A stretch of 64,000 bases of DNA from Anaerolinea sp. (GCA_013822395.1 PNKK01000003.1:1-64000), one strand, 5' to 3'; shown: positions 16,066-24,012, counted from the first letter of the stretch. Translations and numbers: made by a program. The notes: generated by a model not told the origin, from the sequence alone.

Positions 16066-16785
16066 ATGAGCAAGCATCGACCGCTCTACGACAAGGCCAT
16101 CAACGCGCTGGCCGACCACATCGTCAAGCCGGGGCAGATGCTCCGGGACCTCGAGGCGAAGCGGGAGCAGTACCCGGAGACCTTCTACGACCAGGAGCGC
16201 CAGCGGCTCATCCGCTGGGCGCGCGACCACGACTCGGCCGTCATGGGGGCCATGAACGACTACCTCGGCGCGATGGGAGCGGAGGCCAACAAGCTCCGGG
16301 TGCAGGCCGACGCCGACCGGCCCGCCGCCGACCGCACGGCCGAGATGATGGAGCGGCAGCAGCTCCTCGCCTCCGGCGTCCGCGCGGGCGACCTGCTCGC
16401 GCAGGCCGAAGCGGCGCTGGAGGCCGACCGCCCGCGTCGCGCCGCGTTCCTCGTGGACGTGGCCCGCTCGATGGGCGGAGTCGCCCTCGGCGACCTTCCC
16501 AACCGCGTCGATGACGCGCTGGACGAGGTGGACGAGAAGCGATCGCAGGCTCGGGCCATCGAGGACGAGGCCGAGGAGAACTACCGCGAGCTTGAGGTCC
16601 TGCGCCTCCGCGCACTGGCGGCGGCCGGGGTCGGCCTCAACCACGACGGCGGCGCGGGCACCGGCACGCAGGAGGCGCTCGTCCGGGCGAACATCGCGCG
16701 GAAGCTCGCGGCGTTCCACGCGGGGGGCGACTTCTCGGACCCGAAGGTCGAGGAGGCGACGGGCGCGCCGTCGCTCGTCTCGTGA
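16066..16785 (+). CDS. Helical coiled-coil protein of unknown function
   Basis: ATG 16066 is preceded by AAGGAG and gives 239 aa; a GTG at 15988 would add 26 residues and overlap the previous gene. The protein is rich in Glu, Arg and Ala with long heptad-like stretches (RDLEAKREQYPETFYDQERQ, AEAALEADRPRRAAF), so mostly alpha-helical. It follows the terminase where phages usually encode a portal, but nothing portal-like is visible. A scaffold or small-terminase-like role is possible. It overlaps the next gene by 4 bp. Confidence 0.6.
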   Translation: MSKHRPLYDKAINALADHIVKPGQMLRDLEAKREQYPETFYDQERQRLIRWARDHDSAVMGAMNDYLGAMGAEANKLRVQADADRPAADRTAEMMERQQLLASGVRAGDLLAQAEAALEADRPRRAAFLVDVARSMGGVALGDLPNRVDDALDEVDEKRSQARAIEDEAEENYRELEVLRLRALAAAGVGLNHDGGAGTGTQEALVRANIARKLAAFHAGGDFSDPKVEEATGAPSLVS

Positions 16786-17063
16786 CCGCCTTCGACTGGA
16801 CGGACCGGCTCCGCCGCCCCGTGACCGAGTACCGCCGGACCTGTCGCCGCTGCGGCGTGGTCCGGTACGTCCCGGTCGCGATCGCGACGGCCAAGCCGCA
16901 GAAGGCGTCGCGCCTCGCGGGCTGGCTGACGCCGGTAGTGGGCCGGAGGCGCCAGCAGGTCAACGCCGAACGGTCGCTCATCGCTGACCACAACGCCCGG
17001 ATCGCCGAGGAGCGGCGTTGTCGCTCGTGCGGCTCCGAGAGCTACGACGAGGAGGAGGCATGA
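16782..17063 (+). CDS. Zinc-ribbon protein of unknown function
   Basis: The 93-aa product begins at GTG 16782 in a 4-bp overlap. Two CxxC pairs, CRRCGV near residue 21 and CRSCGS near residue 80, are separated by a basic helical stretch and would form a zinc ribbon. It ends in an acidic tail YDEEEA that overlaps the next start. Function unknown. Confidence 0.6.
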   Translation: MTAFDWTDRLRRPVTEYRRTCRRCGVVRYVPVAIATAKPQKASRLAGWLTPVVGRRRQQVNAERSLIADHNARIAEERRCRSCGSESYDEEEA

Positions 17064-17284
17064 CACCCGAGGAGCAGGCGGCGGCGATCATCGCCGACCC
17101 CGCGTGGAGCTTCACGGACAACCCCACGTTGGCGATCGCCCACGCATCGACCCGCGCGGCCACCGCGCAGCGCGAGGGCAACACGACCCGCGCCCGCTAC
17201 TGGACCTCCGTGGGCCTCGCCCTGTGCGAGGCGGCGGGCGTCGAGCCGGGCCAGGTGCTGGTCAACCTCCGGGACGGCCAGTAG
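17060..17284 (+). CDS. Small helical protein of unknown function
   Basis: ATG 17060 lies behind GAGGAGGAGG and opens a 74-aa frame with a 4-bp overlap to the previous gene. The sequence (MTPEEQAAAIIADPAWSF) looks alpha-helical, without Cys or membrane segments. It is the last gene of the tightly overlapping run that starts at the HNH nuclease. No family recognised. Confidence 0.58.
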   Translation: MTPEEQAAAIIADPAWSFTDNPTLAIAHASTRAATAQREGNTTRARYWTSVGLALCEAAGVEPGQVLVNLRDGQ

Positions 17285-17627
17285 CAACGATCGACGCGAG
17301 GCACGGAACTCGATACCGTCGCCTCGTCGTTGACGCCCCGGAAGTCCTGGGGCGCGACGTTCCCTTCGGGGCAACGTTGCCAACGGCGGGTGAGTCGCGG
17401 CGGCGCCGTCGGGATCACGTCCAGACCGATCATCGGGCAGCCGATGTGGACGCCCGGCGGCGTTGCTGTTCCCGGTCCACTACGAGGGCGCCCACGACGT
17501 CGGGCGCGTTCGTCGTCGCGCGCGCTGCCGCGATCGCTCTCGGTGGCCCCTACGCGCTCAGGCTGTGCCTCCGACGGGACCTTCGGACCGTATCCGCGTG
17601 CCGCTGGCGTATGCGACGCTGGCGCGC
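17285..17627. other. Intergenic region within the element
   Basis: Short frames that cross these 343 bp have biased composition and no ribosome sites, so I call no gene. GCCCC and GGGGC near 17335-17355 form a modest stem. A promoter for the next gene is expected here, but none is obvious. Confidence 0.4.
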
Positions 17628-18635
17628 ATGGGAGACGTCCGAGAGCGCATCGCGAACCACGACCCGAAGGACTGCGACGCCTGCTGGGAGTTCAGGGACC
17701 GGCGGTGGCGGAACACCTGGACCAAGAAGGCCGGTGAGGCTCACTACCGCGACGGTCTGGTGCGCCACGTTCGGGTGTTCGCAGGTCGGGCGGTAGGTCG
17801 CCACCTCTCCTACCCCGAGGACGTGGCGGCGATGGACGAGTTCGTGGGCCGCGGCGAGAAGAGAGCGGCGGCGATCGCATCTCGACCTACCGAGGCGCCG
17901 GCCTGGGTGCCGGACGACATGAAACCGCTCTGGCGTTGGCTGGACTACGACGAGGAGATCATCCCGACGCACGTTCTGCTCGAAGACGGTCGCAGCTCGT
18001 TGGCGGTCCCGGAGCTGGAGATCCCCGAAGACCTCGAAGTCCGTCCCGGCCATGACGCCACCACGTGCCCCGTCTGCGTCTACTGGGCGCGCGCCTGCGT
18101 CTGTGTCCTCCCGAACATCGAGGACCTCGAACGGCAGTGGGTCAAGCGACGGCCAGACGACCACATCTGGAGCGGCATCGACGACGCGGACCCGACCCCG
18201 GCGGCCACCGAGGAGCAGCGCGCCTTCTGGCGCGAGTCGTTCGAGCACACGTCGCGCGTGATCGAGCACGTCTTCGCGGTTCGCCCAAAGGGCGAGGACG
18301 CGCTGACCTGGCACGGCCGAGTCCTGCGCGCTGCCGCTCCTGACGACGAAACGGCGATGGACAACTTGCGATGGAGCGAGTGGAATAAGGGTCGCCGGGA
18401 ACGAGGCGGCTCCTACAAGAAGGCTCGGAAGGACGAGCCGCCCCCTGCGCATCTGTACCGGGACGGCGTACCACCCATCGGCGGGGGCTACAGCTCCGGA
18501 GGCAACCGCCTGCTCGTGAAGTACCTGCGGACGCAAGGGCTCGATTGGGCCGAGGGGACGCGGTACGCCGAGAACCTGCCCGTCGAGCTGATCCGCCACG
18601 CACCGGCCTTCCTACGGAAGCCCGCTCGACACTGA
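17628..18635 (+). CDS. Hypothetical protein with paired Cys motifs
   Basis: ATG 17628 gives 335 aa. The N-terminal part contains NHDPKDCDACWEFRDRRW, resembling a short HxxDC-x2-C zinc-like site, and a central CPVCVYWARACVCV has more Cys pairs. The C-terminal third is Arg/Lys-rich with Gly turns (GGSYKKARK). There is no clear ribosome-binding site; a leaderless transcript or an upstream GTG is possible. I do not recognise it. It is the last plus-strand gene of the element, separated from the packaging run by 343 bp, so it may be cargo. Confidence 0.6.
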   Translation: MGDVRERIANHDPKDCDACWEFRDRRWRNTWTKKAGEAHYRDGLVRHVRVFAGRAVGRHLSYPEDVAAMDEFVGRGEKRAAAIASRPTEAPAWVPDDMKPLWRWLDYDEEIIPTHVLLEDGRSSLAVPELEIPEDLEVRPGHDATTCPVCVYWARACVCVLPNIEDLERQWVKRRPDDHIWSGIDDADPTPAATEEQRAFWRESFEHTSRVIEHVFAVRPKGEDALTWHGRVLRAAAPDDETAMDNLRWSEWNKGRRERGGSYKKARKDEPPPAHLYRDGVPPIGGGYSSGGNRLLVKYLRTQGLDWAEGTRYAENLPVELIRHAPAFLRKPARH

Positions 18636-18686
18636 GGCGGGCCCGTCCGCTGGGGGATAGCGAACGAGCCCGTGAGGTCGAGCGTA

Positions 18687-18965
18687 TCAGGAGGCAGTCG
18701 GGTCGAGCGGCGCCTCGTCGGCCTTGAGCGCGACGACCTTTCCGCGGGGCGGGCGCTTGGCGTTGGTCGTGCGCGGCGATCGCGCTGCGGTGGTCGCCTT
18801 CGTGGCCTTCCTGGCCGTGGCCCGCTTGGCCTCCGCGTGCGCCTTGACATGAGCAGCACACCACGTCCATCCGGGCTTCCCGACGCGCTGGTCGCAGTCG
18901 TAGAGCTTCGCGGCGTTGCGGTGGCGGCAGATCCCCTCGGCCGGGCGGGTGGTCGTGGCCTTCAT
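18687..18965 (-). CDS. Small Cys/His-rich basic protein C
   Basis: The start at ATG 18965 follows AAAGGGA; 92 aa. The N-terminal half carries C-x10-C-x11-C-x2-H (CRHRNAAKLYDC to CAAH), close to the pattern of small proteins A and B. The rest is an Ala/Lys/Arg/Thr-rich histone-H1-like tail (KRATARKATKATTAARS). It is likely to bind nucleic acid. It lies downstream of the integrase gene on the same strand, about 190 bp away. Confidence 0.65.
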   Translation of the reverse strand: MKATTTRPAEGICRHRNAAKLYDCDQRVGKPGWTWCAAHVKAHAEAKRATARKATKATTAARSPRTTNAKRPPRGKVVALKADEAPLDPTAS

Positions 18966-19152
18966 CGCGTGTTCCCTTTCGTCTCGGTCGGCGCGTCCGT
19001 CGCGCCGGTCGAGTCGATAGGAACGAGCCGGTCCGGCAATGTCCAATGCTGCGGCGACTTCGTCGTAGGAGCCTCCGAGAGCCCGCCCAGCATGGCGCGC
19101 GACGTTCGACGCGACGATGCGGCGCGGGGCGCTCTCGGTGGCCCGGAGCGCG

Positions 19153-20454
19153 TCAGGCGGCGTCGTCCTCGTCGTCGCCGCGCATCGCCGGATCGCGCCA
19201 CTCGAAGGTCATTGCCGGGACCCACTTCGACGGGCCCCGGTACGCCTTCTCGCTCATGTCGACCTCGACGTGCGAGAACAGGCGGCGGAGGTAGGCGTTG
19301 ACCTTGGCGGGGTCGTCGTGCTCGATGTCGGGCGGCATGGTCAAGAGCTTGATCCAATGGACGGCGCTCAGCTTCGACTCTTCCTCGGCGATGCTCGTCA
19401 GGCGCACGTCGCGCTCGGCCTTGTCGTAGAGCCCGTCCTCGAAGTTCACGAGGACCCGCCGCCGCTTCTCCGCGAGGCGCCGGAGCTCGGCCTCGTCGGC
19501 GGCCGTGCCCTTCTGCATCCGTCGGATCGACACGAGCGCTCGCTCGGCCTCGGCCTTCACGACGGGCAGGAGCTTCGTCTCGTTCACCCAGCCGCGAGCG
19601 TGCGGGACCGTGCGGGCTCGCGAGCAGGCGTAGCGCACATCGCCGTGCCGCTTGTTGTACGAGCCCGTGAGGAACGTGCTCGCCTTCGAGCCGACCCGGA
19701 CGCCGCGGGCCTCGCAGGTGGAGCACCGGACGAGCCCGGAGAACCGGAACGATCGCTTCCCGGCGGGCGCGCCCCGACCGGAGGTCGGGAGCACTTCGTT
19801 CGGCGCCTCGCGCTGGATGATCGAGCGAACGACGGTTCCCGACCACGCGGCGCCACGGACGCGACACGGGACGCCCTGCTCATTGAGCGACCGCGCCGCG
19901 CCGTCGTAGGACCCACGCTCGCGGAAGGCGTCGAGCACGATCGTGACGTCCTCGCCCGGCCGCTGGCCGTAGGCAGGCTGGCCGGGACCGTCCCAACCGT
20001 CGTCGCGCGCCCGCTTCGCCGCGAAGGCGTCCTTGACTCGCTCGCTGGCGACGTCCGCCTCGAACTGCGCGAGCGACGCGAGGATGTTGCTCGTGAGCTT
20101 CCCGGTCGCGGTCGAGGTGTCGATGTGGTCCCGGTCCACGCGGACGCGGATCTTGCGCTTGTCGCAAAGCTCGAAGAAGTCGGCGAGCTGGGAGACGGAC
20201 CGGGCGAACCGCGACAGCGAGTAGGCGTAGACCCCGGTAGCGACGCCGTCCTCCACCGCGCGCAGCAACTCGTCCCACCCAGGGCGCCTCTCTCGCCCCT
20301 TGCGGCCCGAGATGTCGAGGTCGGACAGGATCACGACGTCCGCGTGCCCGTCGGCGGATGCGAGGCGCCTGATGGCCTCCTCCTGCATCTCGGGAGAGAG
20401 CATCCTTGCGGCGTCGTGGACGACGGACTTCCTGATGTAGCCGTAGGCGGTCAT
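19153..20454 (-). CDS. Large serine recombinase (integrase)
   Basis: The 433-aa protein has the serine-recombinase catalytic domain: YGYIRKS with nucleophile Ser10, YSLSRFARS with Arg82 and Arg85, and the helix FEADVASERVKDAF. The recombinase domain follows, then a zinc ribbon starting CSTCEARG near residue 265, and a helical C-terminal region. This architecture integrates DNA between attP and attB with a 2-bp crossover. ATG 20454 has GAGG upstream and lies 50 bp from the attR core; the frame runs on into ssb only by chance. It is slightly shorter than phiC31-type enzymes but within the family. Confidence 0.92.
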   Translation of the reverse strand: MTAYGYIRKSVVHDAARMLSPEMQEEAIRRLASADGHADVVILSDLDISGRKGRERRPGWDELLRAVEDGVATGVYAYSLSRFARSVSQLADFFELCDKRKIRVRVDRDHIDTSTATGKLTSNILASLAQFEADVASERVKDAFAAKRARDDGWDGPGQPAYGQRPGEDVTIVLDAFRERGSYDGAARSLNEQGVPCRVRGAAWSGTVVRSIIQREAPNEVLPTSGRGAPAGKRSFRFSGLVRCSTCEARGVRVGSKASTFLTGSYNKRHGDVRYACSRARTVPHARGWVNETKLLPVVKAEAERALVSIRRMQKGTAADEAELRRLAEKRRRVLVNFEDGLYDKAERDVRLTSIAEEESKLSAVHWIKLLTMPPDIEHDDPAKVNAYLRRLFSHVEVDMSEKAYRGPSKWVPAMTFEWRDPAMRGDDEDDAA

Positions 20455-20487
20455 CGGTCGGGCCTCGTGACGGATTAGCGAGTAATA

Positions 20488-20510
20488 CCAAGTATACGTC
20501 AATCCTGGGA
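20488..20510. other. attR with left arm of the inferred attP
   Basis: The core CCTGGGA is at 20504-20510, followed by ssb codons CGG CTC GCG. To its left CCAAGTATACGTCAATC is an AT-rich arm. Its reverse complement matches GATTAGCGTCCACTTGG, just inside attL at 8438-8454, in 13 of 17 positions. Joined in the circle they form a dyad centred on CTGG, predicting TG as crossover dinucleotide. Confidence 0.8.
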
Positions 20511-20799
20511 CCGGCTCGCGGAGATCTGTGGGCGGTACCTCGGCAAGGGCCAGCAGGTGGCGCTCGAGGGTCGGATCCAGACCCGTACCTGGGACGACGA
20601 CAAGGGTGCCCGGCACTGGAAGACGGAGATCGTGGCGAGCTCCGTCGAGATGCTCTCGGGCCGGCGCAAGAAGGACTACGCGGCCGAGTCGGCGGCGGAC
20701 GGCCTCGAGGCACAGGCGACGCGCTTCGAGGGCACGTCGGACGCCGACGCGGACGACGTTTCGGCCGACGACCCCATCCCCGAGGCGGCGGCCGCCTGA
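20511..20799 (+). pseudogene. ssb: ssb 3' fragment, separated from its start by the element
   Basis: This is the C-terminal 95 codons of the interrupted SSB. RLAEICGRYLGKGQQVALEG continues the OB fold directly after WD in the 5' fragment, and the end is an acidic tail (DADADDVSADDPIP) that normally recruits replication partners. The usual terminal Phe is absent and the tail finishes EAAAA. No start codon connects it to the element; a GTG at 20557 behind AAGGG could give an 80-aa product, but it would be an incomplete fold. Confidence 0.92.
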
Positions 20800-20898
20800 C
20801 CCGAACCTTTCCTCCCCTCCCTCGCGGCCCGGCGGCGCCGCCCCCTTCGGCGCCGCCGGACCGCGCCCGCTGGTGAGGTGCCGCCGTGTCCGGACATT

Positions 20899-20951
20899 GG
20901 TGCCATAGGCAATCTCCTCACGCTGGCACCCATGTCGAGTGATGCTATGAT
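20899..20951 (+). promoter_or_regulatory. Promoter and operator of the toxin-antitoxin pair
   Basis: CTGGCA at 20923 and TATGAT at 20946 are spaced 17 bp. The start site would fall almost on the ATG at 20961, so the mRNA may be leaderless. Arms GGTGCCA (20899) and TGGCACC (20924) form an inverted repeat overlapping the -35 box, as expected for autorepression by the antitoxin complex. Confidence 0.55.
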
Positions 20952-20960
20952 GTAGCCATC

Positions 20961-21209
20961 ATGATGCAGCGCACCCAGATCGCCCTCGACTCGGCCGAGC
21001 ATCGACGCGCCAGGCGGCGCGCCGCCGAACTTGGAATTTCGCTCGCCGAGTACGTCCGGCGCCTCGTGCGACAGGACCTCGAGGGCCCGGTGATCAATGG
21101 TGACCCAGCGAGCCTCTTCGCACTCGGCGACTCGGGCGGGTCGGATGTCTCGACCGCCAAGGATGCGTACATCGCCGAGGCGGTCGCCAGCGCTCGCCGA
21201 TCACGATGA
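20961..21209 (+). CDS. Ribbon-helix-helix antitoxin, VapB-like
   Basis: The 82-aa protein begins MMQRTQIALDSAEHRRARRRA and continues GISLAEYVRRLVRQDL, a typical ribbon-helix-helix DNA-binding N-terminus. A flexible C-terminal part should wrap the toxin. A start at the second Met is equally possible. It overlaps the toxin gene by 4 bp. It lies outside the integrated element, 160 bp after the ssb fragment. Confidence 0.82.
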   Translation: MMQRTQIALDSAEHRRARRRAAELGISLAEYVRRLVRQDLEGPVINGDPASLFALGDSGGSDVSTAKDAYIAEAVASARRSR

Positions 21210-21619
21210 CCTTGTTCGTTGACTCGTCGGCCTTCTACGCCGCGGCCGATGTCGGCGACGCGAGCCATGGCCGCGCAACAAGGCTTCTCAGCTCGGGCGA
21301 GTCGTTGGTGACAAGCGACCACGTGCTCGTCGAGTCATGGCTGTTGATCCGCCACCGATTGGGACGAAGCGCCGCCGAGCGGTTCTGGGCGGCGATCCGC
21401 GGTGGGGCCGCCGCACTCGAGCCGGTCGGTTCGGCTGACCTGGAGTCGGCCTGGATCATCGGCCAGGCCTTCGCCGACCAGGATCTCTCCATCGTCGACC
21501 GGACGAGCTTCGCGGTGATGGAGCGACTCGGTGTCCTGCGAGCCGCGACGTTCGACGCCGACTTCGCCGTGTATCGCTTCGGATCCCGCCGGGAGCGCGC
21601 GTTCGAGATACCCGGCTGA
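21206..21619 (+). CDS. PIN-domain toxin, VapC-like ribonuclease
   Basis: The 137-aa PIN domain starts MTLFVDSSAFYAAAD, with the first catalytic Asp in FVDSS. Further acidic residues are in LVESW near residue 43, LSIVDRTSF near 94 and ATFDADF near 113. These match the four-acid site of VapC ribonucleases that cleave tRNA or rRNA. The ATGA overlap with the antitoxin is the usual arrangement. Target unknown. Confidence 0.86.
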   Translation: MTLFVDSSAFYAAADVGDASHGRATRLLSSGESLVTSDHVLVESWLLIRHRLGRSAAERFWAAIRGGAAALEPVGSADLESAWIIGQAFADQDLSIVDRTSFAVMERLGVLRAATFDADFAVYRFGSRRERAFEIPG

Positions 21620-21985
21620 TCGTCCCCGTCTGCGTGCGCTGCCGGGCCGGGTCGTGCCGGGTGCGCGCTGAGACCGGAACGAACCGCCTGCCGGCGATCG
21701 CCGCGCCGTCCCGATTGCATCGTCGCGCCGCCCCGGTTCCGTCGTCGCGCCGCCCCCGATTGCATCGCATCCGAGGGCATTCCGTGCACGACCACGCATG
21801 ACAGGCGGTCCACAACGTTAGATCGCGCAGCGCGTCACGCTCGGTCGACGGCAGATGCGTCCTCTGCCGACTCGGAGGTGGGACGGACGACGGGAGGAGC
21901 GGTTCGCCGCGGCACGACTGGGCTGAGCCGGATCAGCTACCGGCCGCCGCTGGCTCAGCCGAGCTCAGCCGGGGAACTCGAAAGC
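21620..21985. other. Convergent intergenic region with short repeats
   Basis: These 366 bp lie between the toxin gene and the converging cation exchanger. GATTGCATCG occurs at 21714 and 21758, flanking two copies of GTCGCGCCGCCCC, making an imperfect 23-bp tandem unit. GGGAACTCGAAAGCTCAGG/CGGGCAACTCGAAG is another near-duplication at 21972-22005, overlapping the exchanger stop. No gene or clear terminator is seen. Confidence 0.5.
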
Positions 21986-23107
21986 TCAGGCGGGCAACTC
22001 GAAGAAGGAGCCCGCGAGGATCAGGTAAACGATCACAAGCAGGGCGCCCTCGAGCCAGTTCGACTCGCCGTCGAGAGCGATGAGCGCGCTGATCCCGATC
22101 GCCGCGCCCACGGCGACGACCTCGAGGGGGCTGAACACCAGGTCCATCGGCTGGCCGATGAGCGCGCCGGCGATCACCAGGACGGGTGCGACGAAGAGCG
22201 CGACCTGGAGGGACGAGCCGTAGGCGACGGCCATCGCGAACTCCATCCGGTTCTTCGCCGCCAGCTGGACCGCGACGAGGTGCTCGGCCAGGTTGCCGAT
22301 CGTGGGGATGATGACGACGCCGACGAAGAAGGCGGACAGGCCAACCGAGTCGACGAACGGCTCGATCGCGCCGACGAGGATCTCCGAGGTCACCGCGAGG
22401 AGAACCGCCGAACCGAGCAGGACGGCGACCGCCGTTCGCCCGCTCCAGCCTGGGCCCTCGTGGCCTGCGGCCGGCTCGTGGCCGCCGAGCGTCCGGTCCG
22501 GGTTCGTGAACTGCCAGACCAGCGCCAGCCCGTAGCCGACGATCAGGAGGACCGAGACGAGGACCGACTCCTCCTGGAGCGTATCGGTCGCCCGGCCACC
22601 GACGGTGATCGCGAAGATCGCCGGCACGAACAGCCCGATCGCGGCCACGACGAGGAGGGCCGCGTTGGAGCCCGCGACGCGGGCGTCGAACCGCTGGGTG
22701 CCATGGCGCAGGCCGCCGACGAGGACGCTGGCCCCGAGGACGAGCAGGAGATTGCCGATGATCGACCCGGTCAGCGACGCCTTCACGACGTCGAGAAGTC
22801 CGGCCTGGAGCGCGAAGAACGCGATGATCAGCTCGGCCACGTTGCCGAAGGTCGCGTTGAGGATTCCGCCGGCCTGCGGTCCGGCAACTGCCCCGAGCCG
22901 CTCCGTGGCGAGGCCCACGACCCAGGCCAGCCCGAGAATGGCGCCGGCCGCGACGAGGAAGACGAGGGTCTCGTCGGCACGGACGAGCCACTCGAGCGCG
23001 ATCGCCGCGCCGCTGGCGAGGACCGTCCCGGCGAGGATCCCCTGACCGAGCGGGCTCAGGGCGCCGAGGATCGGGAGGCGTGACGGAGCGCGGCGGTCGG
23101 TCTGCAT
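21986..23107 (-). CDS. cax: Ca2+/H+ antiporter (CaCA superfamily, CAX type)
   Basis: The 373-aa membrane protein has about ten hydrophobic helices in two halves. Each half holds an ion-binding repeat, ILNATFGNVAELIIAF near residue 83 and IPTIGNLAEHLVAVQ near 265, matching the GNxxE motifs of CAX exchangers. It exports Ca2+ in exchange for protons. The two halves are joined by a polar loop with His and Glu (LGGHEPAAGHEGPG). It lies 9 bp after rsmI and probably ends that operon. Confidence 0.88.
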   Translation of the reverse strand: MQTDRRAPSRLPILGALSPLGQGILAGTVLASGAAIALEWLVRADETLVFLVAAGAILGLAWVVGLATERLGAVAGPQAGGILNATFGNVAELIIAFFALQAGLLDVVKASLTGSIIGNLLLVLGASVLVGGLRHGTQRFDARVAGSNAALLVVAAIGLFVPAIFAITVGGRATDTLQEESVLVSVLLIVGYGLALVWQFTNPDRTLGGHEPAAGHEGPGWSGRTAVAVLLGSAVLLAVTSEILVGAIEPFVDSVGLSAFFVGVVIIPTIGNLAEHLVAVQLAAKNRMEFAMAVAYGSSLQVALFVAPVLVIAGALIGQPMDLVFSPLEVVAVGAAIGISALIALDGESNWLEGALLVIVYLILAGSFFELPA

Positions 23108-23116
23108 CCGCCGATC

Positions 23117-24004
23117 CTACCGACCCGCGTCGACCCGGTAGAGCCGCCGCCGGGGGATCCCGCTGGTCGCGGCGACCCGCCTGGCGGCCTCGGAGCGCCC
23201 CATCCCGCCGGTCACGAGGGCCTCGACCTCGGCGAGGGCCGCCGTCGCGGCGGCGTCCGGCCCCGTCTCGACGACGCGCCCGCCGCCGGCCGCCGCCCCA
23301 CGGCCGGGCCGGGCTGCGCCGGCGTGCCAGCCGACCACGATCACCACCTCACCCCGTTCCGGGATCGAGCCGTCGGCGCAGGCGGTCACCAGATCCGCAA
23401 GCGACCCCCGGACGACCTGCTCGTGGAGCTTCGTGAGCTCCCGGCAGACGGCGGCCGGCCGCTCCGGACCGCACGCCGCGGCAAGGTCCTCGAGCGTCCT
23501 CCGGGTCCGGCCCGGGGCCTCGAAGATCACCGACCCACGCTCGTCGGCCGCGACGCGCTCCAGCCGTTCGCGGCGCTCGCGGCCGGCTCGGGGCAGGAAC
23601 CCCTCGAACGCCCAGCGAGGTCCGGCGATGCCGGAGACCGCGATCGCCGCGAGGACCGCCGAGGCGCCAGGGATCGCCTCCACCCGACCGCCCTCGACCG
23701 CCCAGGCCGTCACGATCTCCATCCCCGGATCACTGACGGCGGGCGTCCCGGCGTCGGTCACGAGCGCGAGGTCCGAACCGCTGCGCAGGTGCGCCAGCAG
23801 CTCCGCCGCGCGGCCCGGGCCGCTCCGCGCGTGGTAGCTCGTCAGGCGCGTCCCGATATGGTACCGGGCGAGGAGCCGCCTGGTGATCCGCGTGTCCTCC
23901 GCCGCGATGAGCGGCACGGCACGCAGGACCTCGATCGCCCTGAACGTCACATCGCCGAGATTTCCGATCGGTGTCGCGACGAGGTAGAGGGTGCCGCCGG
24001 CCAT
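23117..24004 (-). CDS. rsmI: 16S rRNA (cytidine1402-2'-O)-methyltransferase
   Basis: The 295-aa tetrapyrrole-methylase-fold protein starts GTLYLVATPIGNLGDVTFRA, the RsmI signature. SYHARS, LVTDAGTPAVSDPG and GASAVLAAIAVSG follow in the normal order. RsmI methylates the 2'-O of C1402 in the decoding centre. The C-terminal tail has an HTH-like segment (SEAARRVAATSGIPRRRLY), common in the family. It begins 8 bp after nadE. Confidence 0.95.
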   Translation of the reverse strand: MAGGTLYLVATPIGNLGDVTFRAIEVLRAVPLIAAEDTRITRRLLARYHIGTRLTSYHARSGPGRAAELLAHLRSGSDLALVTDAGTPAVSDPGMEIVTAWAVEGGRVEAIPGASAVLAAIAVSGIAGPRWAFEGFLPRAGRERRERLERVAADERGSVIFEAPGRTRRTLEDLAAACGPERPAAVCRELTKLHEQVVRGSLADLVTACADGSIPERGEVVIVVGWHAGAARPGRGAAAGGGRVVETGPDAAATAALAEVEALVTGGMGRSEAARRVAATSGIPRRRLYRVDAGR

Positions 24005-24012
24005 CGGCGGCG

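Larger units (their letters stand above)
8433..20510. mobile_element. 12.1-kb serine-integrase element inserted in ssb, satellite-like
   Basis: The element is bounded by direct 7-bp copies of CCTGGGA (8433-8439 and 20504-20510) and is 12,071 bp from core to core. It carries a large serine recombinase next to the right end, a primase-helicase, a motif cluster resembling an origin, an HNH nuclease, a split large terminase, a methyltransferase-nuclease fusion and many short phage-style overlapping ORFs. I see no portal, capsid, tail or lysis gene. That set fits a phage satellite or packaging-dependent island better than a full prophage. A degraded prophage is the alternative, but its genes look intact. 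Confidence 0.88.

Noticed and set aside
17330-17737. A 135-aa ORF in the gap before the 335-aa gene
   Set aside because: Overlaps the following gene in another frame and has no ribosome site; sequence looks like shadow.
8285-20799. Intein or self-splicing intron in ssb
   Set aside because: The insert begins with a stop codon after ssb residue 52 and contains many genes on both strands plus an integrase; no intein or intron features.
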